DNA of 32,677 bases from Bacteroidota bacterium (lineage in GTDB: Bacteria > Bacteroidota > Bacteroidia > Bacteroidales > JAAUTT01). The notes beneath the pieces are model-generated. The model was not told where the DNA came from and made no database searches. It saw nothing but the letters and a program-made list of their open reading frames with translations. Where the stretch lies: the NCBI GenBank assembly GCA_020048915.1, contig JAIFLU010000172.1, positions 1 through 32,677 of the forward strand, written 5' to 3'. Shown piece by piece: positions 19,367 through 28,104 of the stretch (the stretch's first letter is position 1; every line of letters starts with the position of its first letter). The position numbers and the translations under genes are program-made.

Positions 19367-21286
19367 ATGAAACGCTTCTTTTATTTAATTTTTCTTCCAA
19401 TTCTGCTGGATTCTTTTCAGAGTATTTCATCTCAGGAGGTTAAATCGATACAATCGCCTGATGGGAATTTGTCCATTGCATTTCAACTGGCCCAGAATGG
19501 CACTTTGACTTATACGGTTAATGCCTGGCACCAGACTATAATTAAAGACTCGCCGCTTGGATATTCTGATGGGAAAACCGGACAGTTACCAGCAATGGAC
19601 TGGAGTATCAATAACTCCGATCGTCATGCAGTTAATTCAGTCTGGAAACCTGTGTGGGGAAAGCGTTCTGTAGTGAAGGACGAATACAACGAACTTAGTC
19701 TGGATTTAGCAGGCCCAAAATCTGGTGGTATCAGGTATTTACGAATCGAATCCAGAGTTTACAATGAAGGAGTCGCCTTTCGTTATGTTATTCCAACTGA
19801 AGAGAAAGATAGCTTACCTGCAGCGTTCGAATTGACGGAATTTCGTTTTGCAGGAGATTATACAGCATGGTTTTACAATGGCGAAAATGCCAATATTGGC
19901 CCCGAAAAACTATCGGAAAGCGAAGGGAATCGTTTTCCGGTGATGACTGTAAAAGCTGCCAATGACCTGTATTTTGCGATTCATGAAGCATATCTGAAAA
20001 CAGGAGATCCATTGCTGCTTCAGTCTAAAAAGGGCAGTACAGCTTTTGCTGTTGTGTCAAAGTCTGGAAAGTTGGCTGCCGGTTATTACTCAGCCTGGCG
20101 TGTTATTCTTTTTGGAAAAACGCCCGGGACACTGGTTGATTCTCACATGATTGAACTCCTGAACCCTGAGCCTAAGGGCGATTTTTCGTGGGTAAAACCG
20201 GGTGTTGCAGTTTGGGATTGGCGCATTGATGGTGCTTTCATTGATGGTTTCACTTATTCTATGAGTTATCCGTCGTGGGTTCGGATGGTCGATTTTGCTG
20301 CCGAAAATAACATCCGTTACCTTGTTCTGGATGCCAACTGGTATGGTCCTGAACACCAAGCCGAATCGGATCCTGTAAAGGGCGATAAAGCCAGTGATGT
20401 CCGAAAATTAATTCAATACGGCAAGGAAAAAGGTATTGGAATATGGCTTTATCTGAATGATGTGGGTGGTCGTAAATTTCCAATAGAACAAACGCTTAAA
20501 CAATACGGCGATTGGGGTGCAGCTGGTATCAAATATGGATTTATGAGCGGCACACCTGCTGAGAAAAATGTATGGACAAGGAAAATTACCGCATTGTGTG
20601 CACAGAATCATCTGCTATGCGATTTTCACGACGGTCCTGTTCACCCATACGGACAGATGCGTACCTTTCCAAATGCTGTGACCCGCGAATTCTGCCATGC
20701 CCAGCTCGATGCGCATCGTGTTTTTGTGCCATCAACTTTTGTGACCTCCGTTTTTGTAAATATGGTGGCAGGGCCTATCGATATGAACAATGGGATGTTC
20801 GATCTCCGTCAGGGAAAAACAACACGTGTGGACGAAAACCAGCCGGTACCTTCCACTTTGGTTTCGGAGACTGCGCGCACGCTGATAGTCTTTTCCGGGG
20901 CAACCATCATACCCGATATTCCTGAGTATTACCGCAAATATCCTGATTTGTTGAAGTTTATTGCATCACAAAAAATGCCATGGATGGAAAGCAAAACGCT
21001 TGCAGGTGAAATTGGCGAATATATTGTAATGGCCCGACAGGCAAATGATGGTAACTGGCTGGTTGGAGCCGCTACAAACGAATCGCCGCGTGAACTTGAT
21101 ATTCCGCTAGGGTTTTTAAATAAGGGCAAGTATAAGGTTACAATTATTCAGGATGGCGAAAATGCACATTACCTCACCAACCGCGAGGTATTGAAAACGG
21201 AAACGAAAATTCTGAAATCTTCGGACAAAGTTCATGTAAAACTTGCTGCTGGCGGAGGATCATGCTTATTGATCTCAAAAATATAA
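19367..21286 (+). CDS. Glycoside hydrolase family 97 protein with divergent active site
   Basis: A 639-aa protein with signal peptide (cleavage near SISSQ) and the three-part GH97 layout: an N-terminal beta-super-sandwich (SPDGNLSIAFQL; PVWGKRSVVKDEYNELSLDL; IHEAYLK), a (beta/alpha)8 barrel and a small C-terminal beta domain (LVGAATNESPRELDIPL). GH97 includes alpha-glucosidases such as SusB and retaining alpha-galactosidases. By eye, Asn364 stands where SusB has Glu439, Asp422 (in FHDG) where SusB has Glu508, and Leu447/Asp448 where SusB has Glu532. Gly391 (IKYGF) stands at the place of the retaining nucleophile Asp. Glu441, matching a calcium ligand, is kept. The fold is secure; the activity is not. 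The next gene starts 16 bases downstream. Confidence 0.88.
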   Translation: MKRFFYLIFLPILLDSFQSISSQEVKSIQSPDGNLSIAFQLAQNGTLTYTVNAWHQTIIKDSPLGYSDGKTGQLPAMDWSINNSDRHAVNSVWKPVWGKRSVVKDEYNELSLDLAGPKSGGIRYLRIESRVYNEGVAFRYVIPTEEKDSLPAAFELTEFRFAGDYTAWFYNGENANIGPEKLSESEGNRFPVMTVKAANDLYFAIHEAYLKTGDPLLLQSKKGSTAFAVVSKSGKLAAGYYSAWRVILFGKTPGTLVDSHMIELLNPEPKGDFSWVKPGVAVWDWRIDGAFIDGFTYSMSYPSWVRMVDFAAENNIRYLVLDANWYGPEHQAESDPVKGDKASDVRKLIQYGKEKGIGIWLYLNDVGGRKFPIEQTLKQYGDWGAAGIKYGFMSGTPAEKNVWTRKITALCAQNHLLCDFHDGPVHPYGQMRTFPNAVTREFCHAQLDAHRVFVPSTFVTSVFVNMVAGPIDMNNGMFDLRQGKTTRVDENQPVPSTLVSETARTLIVFSGATIIPDIPEYYRKYPDLLKFIASQKMPWMESKTLAGEIGEYIVMARQANDGNWLVGAATNESPRELDIPLGFLNKGKYKVTIIQDGENAHYLTNREVLKTETKILKSSDKVHVKLAAGGGSCLLISKI

Positions 21287-21302
21287 AATTGATTTTTAAA
21301 CT

Positions 21303-23633
21303 ATGGGAAAACTATCGCTACCTCTTCATTGCCTTATTCTGGTTCTTTTTGTGGTGAACAGTATTTCCGGACAAATGTACAATATTGACCGGAACAATAT
21401 TATCTGGACATCTCAGAGCAAAAATTCTTCCGAATCCATGCCCTGTGGGGGTGGCGATATCGGTTTGAACATATGGGTTGAAAATGGTGAAATTCTGTTT
21501 TATCTTTCCCGAAGCGGAGCTTTTGATGAGAATAATGTATTTCCGAAAATGGGAAGAGTAAGACTGAAATTATTTCCAAATCCTTTCAATGGTGCCGATT
21601 TCCGGCAGGAACTGAAATTGAAGGAAGGTTATGTTGAAATTTCAGGAAAAAAAGCGGGCAAAAGTTCGCTGGTAAAAATATGGGTCGATGTTTTTCATCC
21701 GGTGGTTCATGTTGAAAGCGAAAGTTCGGATCCGGTTTCAGTTGAGGCTATTTATGAAAATTGGCGAATCAGCGATTTGGTTTGGACCAAACCAGGACAA
21801 GTATGGGCAAGTTTGGCATTTCGCGATGCCCCGATGAAAGCCGTTGTCCGCAAAGATTCGATAGGTTTCGATGAAAACAAAGTGCTCTTTTATCACCGCA
21901 ACCGCGACGAATCATTATTCGACATCACTGTAAAACAGCAGGGTCTGGATCCGGTTAAGGACCAACTCTGGAACCCCTTCAAAAACCTGACTTTTGGTGG
22001 ATTAATGGCTGGCGAAAATATGGAACCTGCCGGAACAACTTCAGGGAAATATGCCGATACCGAATTTACTGGTTGGAAGTTGAAAAGCGTAAAACCGTCC
22101 CGAAAAAGCCACGTGAAGGTTTATTTGCATATCGACAATTCGCCTTCTATTGAAGCATGGAAAAATGGAATAAAAGAAATAGAAAAAGAAACCGCTGCTG
22201 TTCAAAAAACGGCAGTTCAAAAAAATTTAAAATGGTGGAGTGATTTCTGGAACAGAAGTTATATTGCCATTAATCCTGACAAACCGGATGTAAAATCTTC
22301 TGAATGGCAGGTGGGGCGCAACTACCAGCTTTTTCGCTATCAGTTGGGATGCAATGCCTATGGGAAATACCCGACTAAATTCAACGGCGGGCTGTTTACT
22401 TTCGACCCTTCGTATATCGATAAAAACATGCCCTTTACTCCCGACCACCGAAACTGGGGCGGCGGAACATTTACGGCCCAAAATCAGCGACTGGTCTATT
22501 TCCCAATGTTTAAAAGTGGTGATTTTGATATGCTGCCCTCCCAGTTGAACTTCTATTTGCAGGCTTTGGGAAATGCAGAGAAACGAACAAAATTTTACTG
22601 GGGACACCAAGGCGCTTCGTTTACCGAACAATTGGAGCAATTTGGGTTACCGCTGGCGACCTCTTACAGTTGGACCCGTCCGGAGAATTTTCCGAAAGGA
22701 GTAGAGTACAATTATTGGCTCGAATATTTATGGGATACCCAGATGGAGTTTTGCCTGATGATGCTTGATGTGGAGCGTTTCACCGGAGAAGATATTTCGA
22801 AGTACATCCCATTTATCGAAAGTTGTCTGACCTTTTTTGATGAACATTACCAGAGGGAAGCACTTTCGCGTGGCAAACAGGCGTTGGATGGTGACGGAAA
22901 ACTGATTTTGTATCCGGGCACCGGAGCCGAAACCTACAAAATGGCATACAATTCCACATCAACTATCGCTGGTTTGCAAACAGTTTTAACCCGGTTGCTC
23001 GAACTTACGGAGAAATATGTTTCAGTAGAAAAACGCCTTCATTGGGAGGGAATGCTGAAACGAATCCCTGCTATTGCTTTCCGGGAAAAGGAGGGGCACA
23101 AAACTATTTCACCAGCTTGGGCCTGGGCACGCATCAATAACCAGGAAATTCCGCAATTGTACCCGGTTTTTCCTTACGGAATTTATGGAATTGGCAAACC
23201 CAATTTGGAGGTAGCCATTAACACCTGGAGATTTGGAACCGATGAGGCTCGCCAGAAGAATCACATCAGTTGGCACCAGGACGCGATTTTCTGCGCCCGC
23301 CTTGGTTTGACTGACGAAGCTGCGGCAATTACCATCAAAAAGCTACAGGATTCGGAGCGGCGATTCCCAACATTCTGGGGCCCCGGGCACGACTGGGTTC
23401 CCGATCACAACTGGGGTGGCAGCGGAATGATTGGTCTTCAGGAAATGCTGATGCAAACCGTTGATAAAAAAATTTACCTGTTTCCGGCATGGCCAAAAGA
23501 TTGGGATGTTTCTTTTAAATTACATGCACCTTTCAATACCGCGGTTGAGGGAGTTTTGAAAAACGGACAGATAATTTCGTTGAAAGTAACACCCGATTTG
23601 CGAAAAGCAGATATTGAAATAATGATCAAATAA
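21303..23633 (+). CDS. DUF5703 / GH95-like (alpha/alpha)6-barrel protein
   Basis: A 776-aa exported protein (signal MGKLSLPLHCLILVLFVV, ending near ISGQ). Its N-terminal beta domain has the pattern NIIWTSQSKNSSESMPCGGG and DIGLNIWVENGEILFYLS, which I recognise as DUF5703. The remainder is helical and aromatic-rich, and the end, HNWGGSGMIGLQEMLMQ then YLFPAWPKDWDVSFKLHAP, parallels the GH95 region that follows the catalytic Asp. Asp701 occupies that Asp's place. GH95 enzymes remove alpha-L-fucose or alpha-L-galactose; the proposal that this protein is a glycosidase is inference. Gaps to its neighbours are 16 and 14 bases, so it is part of the enzyme operon. Confidence 0.8.
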   Translation: MGKLSLPLHCLILVLFVVNSISGQMYNIDRNNIIWTSQSKNSSESMPCGGGDIGLNIWVENGEILFYLSRSGAFDENNVFPKMGRVRLKLFPNPFNGADFRQELKLKEGYVEISGKKAGKSSLVKIWVDVFHPVVHVESESSDPVSVEAIYENWRISDLVWTKPGQVWASLAFRDAPMKAVVRKDSIGFDENKVLFYHRNRDESLFDITVKQQGLDPVKDQLWNPFKNLTFGGLMAGENMEPAGTTSGKYADTEFTGWKLKSVKPSRKSHVKVYLHIDNSPSIEAWKNGIKEIEKETAAVQKTAVQKNLKWWSDFWNRSYIAINPDKPDVKSSEWQVGRNYQLFRYQLGCNAYGKYPTKFNGGLFTFDPSYIDKNMPFTPDHRNWGGGTFTAQNQRLVYFPMFKSGDFDMLPSQLNFYLQALGNAEKRTKFYWGHQGASFTEQLEQFGLPLATSYSWTRPENFPKGVEYNYWLEYLWDTQMEFCLMMLDVERFTGEDISKYIPFIESCLTFFDEHYQREALSRGKQALDGDGKLILYPGTGAETYKMAYNSTSTIAGLQTVLTRLLELTEKYVSVEKRLHWEGMLKRIPAIAFREKEGHKTISPAWAWARINNQEIPQLYPVFPYGIYGIGKPNLEVAINTWRFGTDEARQKNHISWHQDAIFCARLGLTDEAAAITIKKLQDSERRFPTFWGPGHDWVPDHNWGGSGMIGLQEMLMQTVDKKIYLFPAWPKDWDVSFKLHAPFNTAVEGVLKNGQIISLKVTPDLRKADIEIMIK

Positions 23634-23647
23634 TAAATCAATCACCA

Positions 23648-24709
23648 ATGAAAACGAAATTTATATTATTCGCTCTGGTACCTTTTCTGATCTCTTTTGT
23701 TTCATGCAATAATAAAGGCTTAAAAAGTTATGCGCCTGCTAATGAAAAAACCGACGTGCTTGTTGAATGGGAGAATCTTCGCTTTGGTGCATTTGTGCAT
23801 TTCAACGACAATACTTGCCTGGTGCGTGAGTTTTCGAAGAATACCGATCCTGCCATTTTCAATCCGGTAAACCTCAATTTCGAAACCATGATGGCAACTT
23901 TCCAGGAAGCCGGGGTAAAATATGCAGTACTCACCACCCGCCATACTTCCGGATTTTGTTTGTGGGACAGCAAAGTAACACAATTCGATGTGGCAAACAG
24001 TCCGTTCAAAAAAGATGTGGTAAAACTGTTTGTTGAAGCCTGCCTCAAATACGATATCAAACCATGTTTGTATTATTGTTTGTGGGGAAGCAATGACTGG
24101 AATCCGGTAAACTGGAATCCAACGATTAAAGCTGAATTAGAAGAAACCACCTCAAAACAAATCATCCTTTCTCAATTGACGGAATTGTCAGAAAATTATG
24201 GCGATATATATGAATTTTGGCTCGATATGCAATGCTGGGCTGATACAACACTAACACCGCAGGAATCATACGATCTGCTAAAAAGAAAGAATCCTAATAC
24301 TTTTGTGCATTTTAATCAGCATGTTCAGGATGGAAGCAAAGTAAGGTACTTTCCAACCGACATCATAAACGGTGAAGAGCGCATTCCTCCCGCTGCCGGT
24401 CATAATCCAAACAGGGAAATTGACGGCCAAAATTTTTACCTTCCTTTTGAATATGAGATTACCTCACAACGTTGCGATTCACTCACACTGGGCAATGGTT
24501 TGATGAAAGGATCGGTCTGGTTTACTTTTCCTCAAAGCAAGTTTTATCCGGTAGACAGTTTGTACAAATACATCAAACAAAGTTTCGATCGCGGTGGAAG
24601 TACTATTTTGCTTTCAACCGCACCTGATAAAACAGGAACATACAGTCAGGCAAATAGCGACAGCTTGATCAAACTAGGTAGATTAATCTGGAACAATAAA
24701 AAAAATTAA
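23648..24709 (+). CDS. GH29-like alpha-L-fucosidase lipoprotein
   Basis: A 353-aa predicted lipoprotein (lipobox FVSC, Cys20) covering the GH29 catalytic barrel without the usual C-terminal beta domain. GH29 signatures: RFGAFVHFNDNT near the N-terminus, KYAVLTTRHTSGFCLWDSK, then KKDVVKLFVEACLKYDIKPCLYY, and YEFWLDM with Asp193 at the nucleophile position. FEYEITSQR (Glu268/Glu270) stands where the family often has WETC and may hold the acid/base. It would release fucose (or a related deoxysugar) at the cell surface or in the periplasm. The motifs are noticeably divergent, so the sugar specificity is open. Its stop codon abuts the next start with no gap. Confidence 0.8.
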   Translation: MKTKFILFALVPFLISFVSCNNKGLKSYAPANEKTDVLVEWENLRFGAFVHFNDNTCLVREFSKNTDPAIFNPVNLNFETMMATFQEAGVKYAVLTTRHTSGFCLWDSKVTQFDVANSPFKKDVVKLFVEACLKYDIKPCLYYCLWGSNDWNPVNWNPTIKAELEETTSKQIILSQLTELSENYGDIYEFWLDMQCWADTTLTPQESYDLLKRKNPNTFVHFNQHVQDGSKVRYFPTDIINGEERIPPAAGHNPNREIDGQNFYLPFEYEITSQRCDSLTLGNGLMKGSVWFTFPQSKFYPVDSLYKYIKQSFDRGGSTILLSTAPDKTGTYSQANSDSLIKLGRLIWNNKKN

Positions 24710-25686
24710 ATGAAAAGACTCTCTCAAATTTTAATTCTTGTTTTGGCCATTATTTCAACTAAGGTTTCAATTGCACAAAAAGAAACTATGATGTATGCCG
24801 ATACATCACGAAAGGGAATTCCTTATTCTAAAGACCCGCATGTAATCCGGTTTGGAGGCTCCTACCTTCTGTATACTTCACTTCCGGGGAAAACTGGCAG
24901 TAATGTATGGGAAATTGGAATTACAGAAAGCAAAGACCTAATTCATTGGAGAAATGTGGGAGTTATAAAGGTTAAGGAGCCTTATGAAAAAAATGGCATC
25001 TGTGCACCCTGCGCTATCGTCAAAGATGGGAAAGTCCATATTTTTTATCAAACCTATGGAAATGGGAAGAATGATGCTATTTGTCATGCAGTGCGGATGA
25101 TGGAATTTCCAATTTCATGCGTAATCCAACAAATCCCATTTTTAAACCGGGGGGAAACTGGAATTGCGGTAGGGCGATTGACGCCGAAGTAAGCTTTTTC
25201 AAAGGGAAATATTTCCTCTTTTTTGCAACCCGCGACCCCAACTACAAAATTCAAATGCAGGGAGTCGCAACAGCTCCTGAATCTACTGATTTCCAGCGCA
25301 ACGACTGGACATTGATATCAAGAGATGGCCCAATCCTGAAGCCGGAATTGTCCTGGGAAGGGGAATGTATTGAAGGTGCTTCGGTAATTTATCGGAACAG
25401 AAGACTTTACATGTTTTATGCGGGGGCATACAACAATTGGCCGCAACAGATCGGGGTGGCTGAAAGCAAAGATGGGTTTCACTGGAAACGATTATCTGAT
25501 AAACCATTTCTGGCTAATGGCAGACCGGGCGAATGGAATTCAAGCGAATCAGGACATCCTCACATTTTCGACGATGGAAAACGAACATTCCTTTTCTATC
25601 AGGGAAATAATGATAACGGGAAAACCTGGTGGATTTCAAATGTTGAAGTTTTCTGGAACAAAAAAGGACCATACCTGAAATATTAA
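24710..25686 (+). pseudogene. Exported beta-propeller glycoside hydrolase-like protein, frameshifted
   Basis: Two frames together encode about 325 residues of a five-bladed-propeller (GH43/GH117-like) protein with a signal peptide ending near VSIAQ. The first frame runs from the ATG through SKDPHVIRFGGSYLLY and ICAPCAIVKDGKVHIFYQ to NDAICHA. The homology then continues in another frame from about 25090 with SADDGISNFMRNPTNPIF, AIDAEVSFFKGKYFLFF, ECIEGASVIYRNRRLYMFY and SGHPHIFDDGKRTFLFY. The change fits one missing base (or two extra) within about 25088-25096. Uncorrected, the first frame ends at 25192. It starts directly at the GH29 stop. The exact family is uncertain. Confidence 0.78.
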
Positions 25687-25697
25687 AACGAATATAA

Positions 25698-26398
25698 ATG
25701 AATCGATTAAGAATAGTATTAACACTTTTCTACATTCTTATATTGGCTTCCATCACTTTTGCCGGTAGTGCAACTTATTATTTGGCAAAGCCCGAACCGT
25801 CAAAATTAGTGGCTGTTATTCCAGTTTTGCAATCGGTGAGGGTGGTGTTCGAAAAGAAAGAATTTTCTACTGAAAATGCACTAACATATACTGTCAGCGG
25901 CGAAACAAAAACCACAGCTCCAACCCATTATGGCATCGGTTTAACAAGCCTTACAGCCGATGTGTCTTGCGATATCTCAGTAGCAGCCATAAATGGGGCA
26001 GGAGAGGGAAAGCCTTCCAGACCGGTAGCTGTTTTTCCCAATTACGGAATCAAAAGTTTGCCGACTGTGGTTTGGTTGTCTGAAGCTTGCAATAATGGTT
26101 GCACCATTGGCCAGGGCTGGGTTTTATCAGATCAGTTTTATGAAGTTCTTTATACTGCAACGCCTAACGATTCAGCTATGTGGAAGATAATTACTTCGGT
26201 TTTTTTTGGCACTTTCAGGGTTTCAGCACTGGAAAACGCCCAAAAATATTACCTTCAAATACGCAGCATTCCCCAGGGTGGGGCATCCCCGGCGAATGGA
26301 GCGAAATACTGACCGCTGGAAATCTGGCAGAAGAACTGATTAATCAATCTGAAATTGAATATATTTTGCTTCGGAAAGTAGGTAATACTCGTGTGTAA
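25698..26398 (+). pseudogene. Small exported fibronectin type III protein, frameshifted near its end
   Basis: A signal peptide (ending near ITFAG) precedes two fibronectin-III-like modules: about residues 40-112 (…CDISVAAINGAGEGKPSRPVAV) and about 125-205 (…KYYLQIRSI). The original frame ends at 26312 with an unlikely tail, while the expected module ending, PGEWSEILTAG, continues in the frame one base earlier and stops at 26398. A one-base loss in the G/C runs at about 26271-26293 would explain this. The corrected protein would be about 233 aa. No catalytic domain is visible; such modules usually bind or space other proteins or glycans. The GH43 start lies 43 bases further on. Confidence 0.7.
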
Positions 26399-26441
26399 AA
26401 CATCAAAATCAAAGCATTTTAAGTTACCAGAACCTAATAAT

Positions 26442-28085
26442 ATGAAACATTTCGTGTTAATTGCCTTAGGATTGATATCACTCAACATACTTCAGGCGCA
26501 ATGTCCGGCCCCCAAAGCCTACACCAATCCGGTTATTCCCGGTTTTTTTCCTGATCCTTCGGTGGTGAGGGTAGGCGATGATTATTACTGTGTCAATTCC
26601 ACTTTTGAATATTTCCCGGCAATTGTTATTTCCCATTCCAAAGATTTGGTCAACTGGAAGCAGATTGGCCATGTATTTTCGAAAAGCGAAGATTTGGACC
26701 TGAGCTATTTCTTTGATGGAATGGGAATTTGGGCACCCGATCTCTCCTATTACAACGGTGAGTTTTATATTTTTTACTGCCTGGTTCAGTTGAGCAAAGA
26801 TCGCAGTACCAACGTGCGCGGCAATTACATGATGAAATCTAAAAACATTCAGGGGCCTTGGAGCAAGCCGGTACAAATTACCAATTTTGGCAGTGACCCT
26901 TCGCATTTTGTGGACGACGATGGTGAGCATTATATGTTGTTTGCTGCTGGAATCCCAAGCGGGAACGGAACCAAAATAGTGAAACTTAACCGTCATTGCA
27001 CCAAAATGGCTGAGGAACCCCGCTGGCTGGAGACAGAGGGTAAAAAGTCTGCTCCCGAAGGTCCGCACATGTTGAAGAAAGACAACAATTACTATTTTAT
27101 CATGGCCGCATCTTCTGGATTATTCAATGGTCATCACATGCTTGTTGCCCGCTCAAAATCGGTTTATGGCCCATTCGAGAACTCTCCCAATAACCCTTAC
27201 CTCACCCAGCGCGATCAGAATGCTATCAATTTTCACCAGGGGCACGGAAAGATTTTCAATACCCAAAACGACGAATGGTGGACTATGGTGCTTTCTCAAC
27301 GCTGGCTACAAGGTGAAATTAGGGGACAAAAACGAGGTGTCAGTCAACTTGGTCGTGAAACCTCACTCGAACGAATTACCTGGGATGAAAATGGCTGGCC
27401 TGTTGCCAACGGGGGGAAAGGACCACTCGATGTCAATATCCGTCCGAACCTTCCGTGGACACCTGTTTTCAAGGCTTCCAGTGATGATTTTACAAACAAG
27501 AAATTGGGCATTCAGTGGGTATTCCGCCGCAATCCGGTGTACGAAAATTTCAGCCTGACAGAAAAAAAAGGTAAGCTTCGCATATATTCAGGAGCCTTTG
27601 ATATTGACACCATTTTGGGTTGCAACCTGATTGTGCAGCGCGAACGCTGGCTGCATTTTACGGCTACCACCAAACTTACATTCAATCCTGAATCAAAGGA
27701 GCAGGCTGGTATCACAGGTTATTACGATACTAAAACTTATGCCCGACTTGGATTACAGCTTGCCCAAAACGGGAAACTGCAATTGGTTTTGGAAGAACAA
27801 CGGTATGGCAAAAAGACGGCTCTGAATATGATAGACAATATCAAATGCAGCTCAGTTTACCTGCGGATGAAAGTGGATAAGTTGCGCCGTGAATTTTTCT
27901 ATAGTTACGACAACAAAACCTGGCTCGAAGCAGGTGTAATTGCAGATGCCGCATTTCTGAGCGACCAGGGAACTCCCAACTGGGGATTTATGGGCATGAT
28001 GACCGGAGTTTATTCGTTCAACCGGGGAACCCTAAAACAAATTCCGGCTGATTTTGATTTTTTCAATATAGAAACCACTGAGTAA
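26442..28085 (+). CDS. Glycoside hydrolase family 43 with C-terminal beta-sandwich
   Basis: A 547-aa exported enzyme (signal ending near ILQAQ). The N-terminal five-bladed propeller has the full GH43 set: general base Asp38 in FFPDPS, pKa-modulating Asp152 in GSDPSHFVDDDG, and general acid Glu206 in APEGPHM. From about residue 345 there is a concanavalin-like beta-sandwich typical of xylosidase/arabinofuranosidase-type GH43 (FTNKKLGIQWVFRRNP, GITGYYDTKTYARLGLQL). Likely activity is removal of terminal beta-D-xylose or alpha-L-arabinofuranose, possibly beta-galactose; the sequence does not decide. I chose ATG 26442 over the in-frame GTG at 26391 since it begins the signal peptide and avoids overlap with the preceding gene. 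Confidence 0.92.
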   Translation: MKHFVLIALGLISLNILQAQCPAPKAYTNPVIPGFFPDPSVVRVGDDYYCVNSTFEYFPAIVISHSKDLVNWKQIGHVFSKSEDLDLSYFFDGMGIWAPDLSYYNGEFYIFYCLVQLSKDRSTNVRGNYMMKSKNIQGPWSKPVQITNFGSDPSHFVDDDGEHYMLFAAGIPSGNGTKIVKLNRHCTKMAEEPRWLETEGKKSAPEGPHMLKKDNNYYFIMAASSGLFNGHHMLVARSKSVYGPFENSPNNPYLTQRDQNAINFHQGHGKIFNTQNDEWWTMVLSQRWLQGEIRGQKRGVSQLGRETSLERITWDENGWPVANGGKGPLDVNIRPNLPWTPVFKASSDDFTNKKLGIQWVFRRNPVYENFSLTEKKGKLRIYSGAFDIDTILGCNLIVQRERWLHFTATTKLTFNPESKEQAGITGYYDTKTYARLGLQLAQNGKLQLVLEEQRYGKKTALNMIDNIKCSSVYLRMKVDKLRREFFYSYDNKTWLEAGVIADAAFLSDQGTPNWGFMGMMTGVYSFNRGTLKQIPADFDFFNIETTE

Positions 28086-28104
28086 TAAATTAACTGACCC
28101 AGCT

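Noticed and set aside
26478-27068. Minus-strand open frame of 196 codons
   Set aside because: It is antisense to the catalytic part of the GH43 gene, whose active-site residues are all in place; the antisense product shows no family features.
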